Shown in pieces: positions 35,226 through 42,074 of a stretch of DNA of 42,074 nucleotides. The DNA lies in assembly GCA_937923745.1 (NCBI GenBank), contig CALDUO010000001.1, positions 1 to 42,074 of the forward strand. Reading direction: 5' to 3'. The translations under genes and the position numbers were made by a program. The notes under the pieces were generated by a model. It saw nothing but the letters and a program-made list of their open reading frames with translations. It searched no databases and was not told where the DNA came from. Every line of letters begins with the position of its first letter. Position 1 is the first letter of the stretch. Source of the DNA: an uncultured Granulosicoccaceae bacterium. Its GTDB lineage: Bacteria > Pseudomonadota > Gammaproteobacteria > Granulosicoccales > Granulosicoccaceae.

Positions 35226-36884
35226 ATGAGCGCACGGCAAAACGTTCTTTTTATTATGTTCGACCAACTCCGGTTCGACTACCTGAGCTGCGCCGGACAC
35301 CCTCACCTGCATACGCCACATATCGATAGCATTGCCGAGCGAGGTGTGCGATTTACCCAATGTTATGTGCAGTCGCCGGTATGCGGGGCGGCACGCATGT
35401 CCTGCTACACCGGACGATACGTGCACAGTCATGGCGCTGCGTGGAATGGCTTTCCGCTCAAAGTCGGTGAAATGACCATGGGTGATCATCTGCGTCCATT
35501 GGGTATGGACACATGGCTGATCGGCAAAACGCATATGCGGGTCGATCATGCCGGTTTTGATCGCCTGGGCATTAGCCGCGACAGCATAATAGGCGCGCGC
35601 ATTGCCGAGTGTGGGTTCGATATCTTCACACGGGACGATGGTCTCTGGGGCCAGGGGCCCGATGGCGACTATGATCCCGGCCCGTCAGCGTATAATCAGT
35701 ATCTGCACTCGCGTGGTTATGAAGGTGATAATCCATGGCACGATTTTGCCAATGCAGGCGTCGATGACAACGGCATGCTGGCCTCCGGTTACTTTATGAA
35801 AAACGCCGGCAAACCGGCCAACATCATTGAGTCAGATTCCGAAACCCCGTGGTTAACTACCACCGCTATGGCATTTCTCGACAGTCAACGCACAGCCAAT
35901 AACCCGTGGCTATGCCACCTCTCTTATATAAAGCCCCACTGGCCCTATATCGTACCAGCGCCCTATCACAACCTGTACACCGCCGATCACCTGTTGCCTG
36001 TGAACCGTGCGGAGTCGGAGCGCATGCATCCTCACCCGGTGTACGAGCAGTTTATGAATAACGTGATAGGCCAGGCCTTCCGACGTGATGAAGTGCGCAA
36101 CACCGTACTACCGGCTTACATGGGACTCATCAAACAATGCGACGATCAAATGGGCAGACTCTTTGCGCATCTGAAAGCCACCGGGCAAGATAAAAATACC
36201 ATGATAGTCATCACTTCTGATCACGGTGACTACATGGGAGATCACTGGCTTGGCGAAAAGGATCTCTTTCACGAGCCGTCAGTAAAAGTACCATTGCTTA
36301 TTTTTGACCCGTCCGCTGACGCGGACGCCACGCGAGGCACAGTCTGTGACGCGCTTGTTGAGAACATCGATTTATTAGCCACTTTTATTGACTACGCCGG
36401 TGGCGAACCGCAAGGACATATCGTTGAAGGCAAATCACTGATGCCATTTCTGCACGGTGAGACACCCGACAACTGGCGCGAATTTGCCGTGAGCGAATAC
36501 GACTACTCACTGACACCCATACGCGAACGTCTGAACCTGACACCCGCCGATGCCAGGCTGTTTATGATTGCTGATGAACGCTACACGTTCATGCACGCAG
36601 AAGGCGGGTTTCGCCCCATGCTGTTCGACCGACTCAATGATCCGAACGAACTCGACGACCTTGGAAAAACCACTGGCGCAGAATCCACAATAACGCTCAT
36701 GTACGAACGCCTGTCGAGCTGGGCACGCAGGCAGTCACAACGCACCACTTTTTCAGATACCGACATTATCGACAAAACCGGACGCTCAAGGCGACGGGGT
36801 ATCGTACTCGGCGTCTACGATGATGACGATATAGACCCCGCATTAATGTCGCGGTATAAAGGTGTGGTGCCGCAGCGACCATAG
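35226..36884 (+). CDS. Type I sulfatase family hydrolase
   Basis: A 552-aa protein of the alkaline phosphatase/sulfatase superfamily that should release sulfate (or act on a phosphonate or phosphate ester). The N terminus NVLFIMFDQLRFDYL has the metal Asp pair. The modification motif reads CGAAR (C53-R57), with TGRY following; this fits C-x-(P/A)-x-R, recognised by formylglycine-generating enzyme, though Ala replaces the usual Pro. The second metal site is ITSDHGDYMGDHWLGEKDLFHEPSVKVPLLI. No signal peptide is present, so it is cytosolic. AGGAAAAC just ahead supports the ATG at 35226. Next to alpha- and beta-galactosidases it may desulfate imported sulfated galactosides such as red-algal oligosaccharides, but the substrate is inferred. 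The maturation enzyme is not in the window. Confidence 0.9.
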   Translation: MSARQNVLFIMFDQLRFDYLSCAGHPHLHTPHIDSIAERGVRFTQCYVQSPVCGAARMSCYTGRYVHSHGAAWNGFPLKVGEMTMGDHLRPLGMDTWLIGKTHMRVDHAGFDRLGISRDSIIGARIAECGFDIFTRDDGLWGQGPDGDYDPGPSAYNQYLHSRGYEGDNPWHDFANAGVDDNGMLASGYFMKNAGKPANIIESDSETPWLTTTAMAFLDSQRTANNPWLCHLSYIKPHWPYIVPAPYHNLYTADHLLPVNRAESERMHPHPVYEQFMNNVIGQAFRRDEVRNTVLPAYMGLIKQCDDQMGRLFAHLKATGQDKNTMIVITSDHGDYMGDHWLGEKDLFHEPSVKVPLLIFDPSADADATRGTVCDALVENIDLLATFIDYAGGEPQGHIVEGKSLMPFLHGETPDNWREFAVSEYDYSLTPIRERLNLTPADARLFMIADERYTFMHAEGGFRPMLFDRLNDPNELDDLGKTTGAESTITLMYERLSSWARRQSQRTTFSDTDIIDKTGRSRRRGIVLGVYDDDDIDPALMSRYKGVVPQRP

Positions 36885-37251
36885 GTTATGCGGATATCCT
36901 TCAGCACCGAATGCGATGGTGATGATTCAGTATTGTATGCTTCACTAAATAGTATCGTGGCCTGTGCCATTAAAGGCTAACGGGCAATTGGAAGACAGAT
37001 CACATTTAAACCACCCCAGCCTAAATCCCATGACCGTTTAACAATTACAGCGCCATCAGTGGCGGCTAAGCGTAGCAAAGCGTGGTTTGCCTCTCCCCTT
37101 TTTCAAATTTTCACCAGTGGTTTATCCGCAGAACCTCACAATTCACCCTCCATGTTCGTTTTATTGATGACTTTGCTCTCCAATCGCCTGAAGTGGCCAA
37201 AACGGCGGCCGATACCGCCTGAGGAGTTTCTCGAACGTACGATAGTCAAGG
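36885..37251. other. Gap between sulfatase and diguanylate cyclase
   Basis: No gene, repeat or clear terminator is seen in this 367-nt stretch. A 69-codon plus frame at 37059-37268 runs into the next gene in another frame and has no family features. The promoter of the diguanylate cyclase gene is presumably here, but no convincing -35/-10 pair is visible. Confidence 0.45.
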
Positions 37252-38466
37252 ATGCTAGAAGGAATTAGACAGTTAACAGCTGACTGGATTGCCAGCGATC
37301 GGCGGCCGCACTGCTACGACGACAACGTCAAGCGCGCCCGTGCGCTACTTGTGAGCATTCTGACAGGCATAGTCTATGTTGCTTACGCGGTAGTAAGCGC
37401 ACAGGTATATGGCTCAGCCGAGATTGCAGGCGTCTCTACAGTATCTTCAATCCTGGCCGTATGCGCGATCATGGCCTGCCGTTACAGCACCAATGCAGCC
37501 ACTGCAGGACACATCTACACCTTCTCCCTGGCCTTTCAGGTCTTTGGCGAAATGGGTTTCAACGGAGGTTTGCAGGCTCCAGCGGCTCCACTGACACTAT
37601 TAATTGTGCTCGCTGCAATATTCTCAGCAGGCGCCAACACGATAAAATTATGGGCATCCGTCACAGTAACTGGATTGGTGGTGATTAGTGTCATGGACAT
37701 CATGTTGTTGCTTCCGCCCAGCGAACTACCGAGAAACACTCAGATCGGTGACAGAGTGGTTTCTCTTGTTGCCGGCATTGTCGTTTCGTCATTACTGATT
37801 GCGCAGTTCGAGCGCCAAGCCCGAATTGCCATGAAAAAACTTCAGGAAGAGCGCACTGCGTTCAAACACAGAGCACTGCATGATTCACTCACCGATATGC
37901 CTAATCGCAGCCACTTCTACGAGCATGCTCAAGCGTCTATTAAAGCGGATGAAACGCCAGGCAATGGCAGAACTATTTTCTACTTTGACATTGACGGCTT
38001 CAAACAAGTCAATGATCAACTGGGTCATGCGGTAGGAGATGAACTATTGCAGGATTTTTCAGCGCGACTTCTTGCCGCCATAGGCGACGCTCACTTCGCA
38101 GCACGACTCGCAGGCGATGAGTTTGCAATGATTTGCGAGACCTCAGATGAGGACGCCATGAATAAAACCAGGGAACGCTTACGCAGTATTACAACAACGC
38201 CCTTTGTGCTAAACGGTAAGAGCGTTAACATTGGTTTGAGTGTTGGGCATGCTTATTTTCCGGCAGAAGGAGACCACTTAGAGGCTCTAATGAACATTGC
38301 AGACAATCGCATGTATACAGACAAGGCTGAAAGGCGCGAGGCCGCCATCAAGTCAAACCCGGACAAAATAGTCAATATCCCGGCCAAAGACTCACAAAGT
38401 GGTGCCACCACCCCGGGCACAGAACCCAATATCCCGCCAGCGCGATCGAAAATCAAACACGCTTAA
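37252..38466 (+). CDS. Membrane-bound diguanylate cyclase (GGDEF)
   Basis: A 404-aa protein. Residues 30-190 hold about six hydrophobic helices (for example LLVSILTGIVYVAYAVVSA, TLLIVLAAIFSAGA, VVSLVAGIVVSSLLIAQF), a sensor of the 7TM/MASE type. A linker helix leads to the GGDEF domain (about 205-365) with HDSLTDMPNRSHFYEH, FYFDIDGFKQVNDQLGHAVGDELL and the active-site loop RLAGDEFAMI (A287-F291). AGDEF is a known active variant. The inhibitory RxxD I-site expected just upstream is absent (GDAHFAARL), so the enzyme should not be product-inhibited. The C-terminal 40 residues are a polar tail rich in Pro, Ser and Lys. It should make c-di-GMP from two GTP. Start: ATG at 37252 with AAGG close ahead. 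Confidence 0.92.
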   Translation: MLEGIRQLTADWIASDRRPHCYDDNVKRARALLVSILTGIVYVAYAVVSAQVYGSAEIAGVSTVSSILAVCAIMACRYSTNAATAGHIYTFSLAFQVFGEMGFNGGLQAPAAPLTLLIVLAAIFSAGANTIKLWASVTVTGLVVISVMDIMLLLPPSELPRNTQIGDRVVSLVAGIVVSSLLIAQFERQARIAMKKLQEERTAFKHRALHDSLTDMPNRSHFYEHAQASIKADETPGNGRTIFYFDIDGFKQVNDQLGHAVGDELLQDFSARLLAAIGDAHFAARLAGDEFAMICETSDEDAMNKTRERLRSITTTPFVLNGKSVNIGLSVGHAYFPAEGDHLEALMNIADNRMYTDKAERREAAIKSNPDKIVNIPAKDSQSGATTPGTEPNIPPARSKIKHA

Positions 38467-39388
38467 CGAAAGACGTCACCCAAGGCTCACTCTGGTTTCT
38501 CCGACCAACAGCCTCAATAAATTCGCCCTACTACTGATTACTCACCAGCCTCATTCATACAAGTTTCGTCTCAACAAAGCATGCCTGATTTTATATGCTA
38601 TGGATCATCCCTGTTATGACACACTTCCAAAACTCTGGCATGTACTATTAAACAGGAACGGGCATTGTCGGACGATGAGCATTGTCTTTCAGAATGCGCC
38701 TCATTCAGCTGGCAAAACAGTCAATAGAGCTAATACAGTGCGTATGCATTCAGGCAGGCGTACCAGACTATTCTGGTCATTCCCTTGCCTATCGCGTTGT
38801 ACCAACTCGGCAACATAGCTGACGATTAATTTTCAACCATGCTTGAGTATTACGCTTTTAACTCACAGTACCTATTAGTCAAAGGCAGTACAAATAACAT
38901 CAGCAGCAAACAGGAAAAAACACGACACAACTTACCGAACACTGTAGCAATCTATAGTTGACAGCAATACACGGGACAGATCAAACCGACTTACGCCCCG
39001 CAAGGCCAACTCTACGTGCGCCGATGACCATAAAATATAGCGTGAGCTCGTGATCAGACACACTTGGCTCCGGTGCCAAACAAACATCTGTACAAGTGAT
39101 AACAGTTACACATCAGTCTACCGGGATTCAGTCATCAAACGGATTTACTGTAGCTCAAATAATACCTTTCCCCTACCGTGACTGCTACCGAGCACTGTTT
39201 CCAACATATCGATACCTGTCGCCAATCTAAGGTATCGAAACATGGTGACTATCGGCCTTGTCAAGTCGGTACTGCCTACCTTCATGGGCATTAGGGTGAC
39301 GGGTGTACCCGCTTATCTGTTAAAAGACAGTAGTAAAAGCAAAGGCTATGACTGTGCTGTGCAAACAGATAACTTACGCTCCTGCTGA
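38467..39388. other. Gene-poor 0.9-kb region
   Basis: No supported gene. A 139-codon plus frame (38399-38818) starts inside the diguanylate cyclase gene and has no family features or ribosome site, so it is judged spurious. No tRNA cloverleaf was recognised on reading. Base composition is more A/T-rich than neighbouring genes. It could be decayed coding DNA or hold an unrecognised small RNA. Confidence 0.45.
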
Positions 39389-39444
39389 ACTCCTGTACTC
39401 CTGTACTCCTGTACTCCAGAACTCCTGTACTCCTGTACTCCAGA
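39389..39444. repeat. 8-bp tandem array (7 units)
   Basis: Seven contiguous octamers in the order ACTCCTGT three times, ACTCCAGA, ACTCCTGT twice, ACTCCAGA, followed by a decayed ACTCAATG. It lies 33 nt after the stop codon of the EamA gene on the minus strand, the same end-of-gene setting as the other arrays in the window. Confidence 0.9.
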
Positions 39445-39476
39445 ACTCAATGGGTTGCCAACCGACGCCCAAGCTG

Positions 39477-40424
39477 TTAGATCGGTGGGGCTGCGCGCTC
39501 GGTGATCAGCTGATTGGCTGTCACTCTCTCTCGGTGAATCATATACAGCCCGGCAGCAATAATAATAGCGATACCCAGTAGACTCAGGTTGTTTGGGAAA
39601 TCATGGAAAACAAGGTAACCGAACAGAGTGGCAACCGGCAGCTCAAAATACTGCAGCGGCGCCAGCGTGGCTGAGGGTGCTAACGATAGCGCATACGTCA
39701 TCATCATATGGCTCAGTGTTGCAAAAAATCCAGCGCCAAACAGCCACACCCACGCAATCCCGTGTGGCCACACCGGATCCAGTAAATCAGAACCCGAGCC
39801 TTGCGCCAGCAGTAGTACAGGAATGCAAAACAGGCTGGCGATCAGGCCAGTGTGAAACTGCAGGGCCACAGGATGCATACGACGTGACAGCCCTCGCGTC
39901 ACAAGAATGTAGAAAGCAAAAGCGACTGCCGTACCAAGTGGTATCAGCGCCACTGCACCAAAGGCTGCAAAGCTCGGCTGGATGACACACAAGACACCAA
40001 CGAATCCCACCATGCACGCCCCAATACGGCGAGGGCCAACATCTTCACCCAGATAAAATTTACCCACTAATAACACAATGAATGGTGCCACGAACACAAT
40101 AGCCAGTGCGTCGGCAAGTGGCATCACGCGGATCGCCGTGATGAAACAAAAGGTGGCAAAAAGCAGCAGTAACGCCCGCGAAATCAACGGCAACCATTGT
40201 TCACGCGGCACATACATGGATAGCCGCATGAACCCAATAAACGGTGCCATTAAAGCGCACTGCAACATAAAGCGTGCCGCCGTTATCTGCCCCACCGGCA
40301 CACTGGAGGATGCAAGCTTTGCTGCGACATCCAGCAACGGAGCGGTAATACAAAACCCAAGCATCAACGCAACACCGGCCAGTATGTTGTCTGTGGAGGG
40401 TACTGAGGATATTGTGTTTGTCAT
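39477..40424 (-). CDS. EamA/DMT family membrane transporter
   Basis: A 315-aa drug/metabolite transporter with ten hydrophobic helices and two EamA repeats. The first starts GVALMLGFCITAPLLDVAAKLASSSVPVGQITAARF and continues to LADALAIVFVAPFIVLLVGKFYLGEDVG; the second runs from LIPLGTAVAFAFYILVTRGLSRRM to TLAPLQYFELPVATLFGYLVFHDFPNNLSLLGIAII. The substrate is unknown. It is only distantly like the EamA protein at 9638-10738; both share the family layout but not obvious close identity. The ATG at 40424 is preceded on the minus strand by sequence rich in G and A without a strong Shine-Dalgarno core. It stands alone, flanked by a gene-poor region and an IS element. Confidence 0.92.
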   Translation of the reverse strand: MTNTISSVPSTDNILAGVALMLGFCITAPLLDVAAKLASSSVPVGQITAARFMLQCALMAPFIGFMRLSMYVPREQWLPLISRALLLLFATFCFITAIRVMPLADALAIVFVAPFIVLLVGKFYLGEDVGPRRIGACMVGFVGVLCVIQPSFAAFGAVALIPLGTAVAFAFYILVTRGLSRRMHPVALQFHTGLIASLFCIPVLLLAQGSGSDLLDPVWPHGIAWVWLFGAGFFATLSHMMMTYALSLAPSATLAPLQYFELPVATLFGYLVFHDFPNNLSLLGIAIIIAAGLYMIHRERVTANQLITERAAPPI

Positions 40425-40944
40425 GGGTACTGCTCGCGTTTATTCCGGAGCAAGTTCAGGTATGAATTGGTCCAGCAGGATTCCCCCGTCGCATGTACTC
40501 ACGGGCAGCGCAGGCCTGATCTTATCAGATATTCTCTAGCCGCTTACAGACAATGGTTGCTGCTCTCACCGCGTCAGTCAATCTTCACCAATCAAACCAC
40601 AGGCAAAAGAGCAACGCTAGTCTATGATGATCTCTGGCCCCATGAAGGCGTTAGGCAGGAACGTCGATATCCGGGTGGCACGGGTACGCAGGCACACGGT
40701 GGACATAGATGACGATGATCGGACAAAAAAACGCCAAGGAATGGCAGAGCTGTGCCGAGTAAAATCCTCATAATCTTCTCAAGTTGAGCCGCGGTGTTGC
40801 GATGTTGGTTTGCGCGCCTGCAGCGCAGCATGATTTTTAATCTAGCAAGCATGTTCTAATGATATTGTTCGGCATTAAATCTCCCCAGCACGAACGGACA
40901 TTTAGTTAAGCAGCGTTTGCCATCTCATTATTGACTGGGCTATA
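40425..40944. other. Region between EamA gene and IS3 element
   Basis: No supported gene in this 520-nt stretch. A 76-codon minus frame (40622-40852) has a hydrophobic middle but no family match or ribosome site and is not called. The right end is A/T-rich. The promoter of the EamA gene should lie next to 40425. Confidence 0.4.
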
Positions 40945-41018
40945 TGTCAACCTGATCCCATACAACGACAAAATGGGATAACATAGATTTCAGGGCTATG
41001 GAAACAGGAATATAAGCA

Positions 41019-41423
41019 ATGCCTAAAGCGCAATCAGCACGTCCGGATACTCAGGTTCAACCGGACTCGAAGCTTGAGAAAAGAACACGACGTATATTCA
41101 AGGCCGACTACAAGCTGAGGATTATTCAAGAAGCCGATGCCTGTAAACACGGAGAGCTGGGAGCTCTGTTGCGTCGGAAAAAACTGTATAGCAATCAGCT
41201 ATCTGACTGGCGCAAAGAGTATGCTGCCAATGGTTTTGAAGGTCTTGAAAAGTCTGTGCCCGGTCCCTCCCCATTGAAATCACCAGAGCAACGCCAGATC
41301 GAGAAATTGGAAAAGCAAGTATTGAAGCTCAGGAATGAACTTGATCTGGCAAACGACTACCTGGATATCCAAAAAAAAGTATTGTCGATTGTCGATCGTT
41401 CGAACAATGGGAATACGCCGTGA
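41019..41423 (+). CDS. IS3 family transposase OrfA
   Basis: A 134-aa DNA-binding subunit. The helix-turn-helix region is FKADYKLRIIQEADACKHGELGALLRRKKLYSNQLSDWRKEY (about residues 28-70), the pattern of IS3-type OrfA. A C-terminal leucine-zipper-like coiled coil follows (IEKLEKQVLKLRNELDLANDYLDIQKKVL), used for multimer formation. The ATG at 41019 has AGGAA about 10 nt ahead; an upstream ATG at 40998 is closed by TAA within six codons. Its stop overlaps a GTG that could start orfB. Inside the coiled-coil part lies an A8G run where ribosomes may slip into the orfB frame. Confidence 0.92.
   Translation: MPKAQSARPDTQVQPDSKLEKRTRRIFKADYKLRIIQEADACKHGELGALLRRKKLYSNQLSDWRKEYAANGFEGLEKSVPGPSPLKSPEQRQIEKLEKQVLKLRNELDLANDYLDIQKKVLSIVDRSNNGNTP
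41371..41379 (+). promoter_or_regulatory. A8G slippery site for -1 programmed frameshift (OrfA to OrfB)
   Basis: Eight A residues followed by G lie near the end of orfA, read there as CAA-AAA-AAA-GTA. The -1 frame is open from this point through to orfB, so slippage would make a single OrfAB fusion reading PKKSIVDCRSFEQWEYAVSLA across the junction. This is the known way IS3 elements make their transposase. Confidence 0.8.
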
Positions 41424-42074
41424 GTTTGGCGATCGCCGAACGTCCTCGAAATGCATCGATGAGTGGTACCTGCCGGGTTCTGGGCCTTAATCGTAGCAGT
41501 GTGCTACAACGCCGTGCAGGGCTGGTTGGTGCGCACACAAAGAAGCGCTCTCGTAAAGAGTCTCCACAACCCAGAGCACTTTGCACAGTAGAACGTAAAG
41601 ACGTTAAGCAACTGCTGCAAAGCGAGGCTTATCGTGATCAACCGCCCGCACAGGTTTATCAGTGTTTACTGGAACTGGGACAGGCGCCGTGCTCTGTGAG
41701 CACTATGCACAGAATCATGCGTGAGAAAGGCGAAAATGGTGAGCGCCGACAGCAACGACCCGCGCAACATCATGCCATACCACGGCTTAGCGCGATGTCG
41801 CCTAATGAGGTTTGGACATGGGATATAACCAAGCTGGCACTGGTCGCTCGCGGTGTCTACCTGTCACTATACGCCGTTACAGATTTGTTCAGCCGCTTTG
41901 TCGTTGCATGGATGGTATCCCTTAAAGAGAATAGCGCACTGGCCGCGCAACTGATGAATGAAGCCGCAGCCCGATACCGGATTGAGCCAGGACAACTGAC
42001 CCTGCACCAGGACCGTGGCTCACCCATGACCGCCACTGGCTATTTGGGCGATATGAAGCGACTGGACATCACCT
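41420..42074 (+). CDS. IS3 family transposase OrfB, integrase core, partial at right edge
   Basis: A frame open from before 41420 to the last base of the window gives 218 codons and no stop; the gene continues outside. From GTG at 41420 (overlapping the orfA stop) the N-terminal part contains the helix-turn-helix SMSGTCRVLGLNRSSVLQRR and the HTH_21-like segment AYRDQPPAQVYQCLLELGQAPCSVSTMHRIMREKG. The rve-type catalytic core follows: NEVWTWDITKLAL with the first catalytic Asp, YAVTDLFSRFVVAWMV, and LHQDRGSPMTA with the second Asp. The final Glu of the DDE triad would lie beyond the window. Production is probably by -1 frameshifting from orfA; independent initiation at the GTG is also possible. 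No disruption is seen in the visible part, so the element may be intact. Confidence 0.9.
   Translation, partial: MSLAIAERPRNASMSGTCRVLGLNRSSVLQRRAGLVGAHTKKRSRKESPQPRALCTVERKDVKQLLQSEAYRDQPPAQVYQCLLELGQAPCSVSTMHRIMREKGENGERRQQRPAQHHAIPRLSAMSPNEVWTWDITKLALVARGVYLSLYAVTDLFSRFVVAWMVSLKENSALAAQLMNEAAARYRIEPGQLTLHQDRGSPMTATGYLGDMKRLDIT

Larger units (their letters stand above)
40945..42074 (+). mobile_element. IS3 family insertion sequence, left part, cut by window edge
   Basis: The element is recognised from its orfA/orfB pair with the integrase core and A8G slippery run. A possible left terminus begins with TGTCAACCTGATCCCATA at 40945, since IS3 ends start with TG; this boundary is a guess because the right inverted repeat lies beyond the window. 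The inverted repeat ATCCCAT / ATGGGAT (40955-40979) lies between that end and orfA and could form a hairpin that limits outside transcription into the transposase genes. Confidence 0.75.

Noticed and set aside
38399-38818. 139-codon plus frame after the diguanylate cyclase
   Set aside because: It starts inside that gene in another frame and has no domain-like pattern or ribosome site.
40622-40852. 76-codon minus frame next to the IS
   Set aside because: No family match, poor composition and no ribosome site; more likely chance.

Overview
The window looks like chromosome of a free-living, probably marine-type gammaproteobacterium. This is inferred from family content: long-form LeuA, a MaeB-type malic enzyme fused to a phosphotransacetylase domain, HopJ, DUF3820, GGDEF/EAL proteins and an IS3 element. 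GC content is moderate and genes are mostly tightly packed. The genus cannot be named from sequence alone. No rRNA, tRNA or CRISPR array was seen.

Layout. 1-4.4 kb: a predicted lipoprotein convergent with an AI-2E-family membrane protein, then a DUF6134 exported protein. 4.4-8.8 kb: a minus-strand run leuA > maeB-like malic enzyme > hopJ > DUF6134, with gaps of 15, -4 and 20 nt. 9.2-12.4 kb: an EamA/DMT transporter overlapping a DUF3820 gene, facing a small membrane protein and a PuuB-like FAD oxidoreductase. 12.5-15.1 kb: a single-domain response regulator followed by a GAF-GGDEF-EAL protein whose two c-di-GMP domains both look degenerate. 15.3-21.4 kb: an S41 peptidase, a D-lactate/glycolate-type FAD dehydrogenase, and a histidine phosphatase > class III aminotransferase > MarC run.

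21.5-36.9 kb is a galactoside-utilisation island. The left arm (minus strand) is an IclR regulator followed by a UgpC/MalK-type ABC ATPase. The middle (plus strand) is an overlapping operon of GH36 alpha-galactosidase, galK, galT and GH42 beta-galactosidase. The right arm (minus strand) is a sugar-binding protein and two permeases. A type I sulfatase follows. The enzymes lack signal peptides, so the model is ABC import, cytosolic cleavage of alpha- and beta-galactosides, then Leloir conversion. galE and galM are not in the window. The catabolic operon and the transporter operon each carry the same promoter/operator module: TTGACA, 18 bp, TATAMT, 4 bp, then the palindrome GGAACATTGTTCC, placed so that a bound protein would cover the start of transcription. 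This is the strongest regulatory signal in the window and most simply marks an IclR-controlled regulon.

37.2-42.1 kb: a membrane diguanylate cyclase with an AGDEF active site, a 1-kb gene-poor gap, a second EamA transporter, and the left part of an IS3 element. The IS has an A8G slippery run that joins orfA to orfB in the -1 frame, and it runs off the right edge.

A recurring oddity is short tandem arrays (7-, 8-, 12-, 14- and about 20-bp units), all different in sequence. They sit in at least six intergenic gaps, often between convergent genes, and one 12-bp array is in frame inside the iclR gene.
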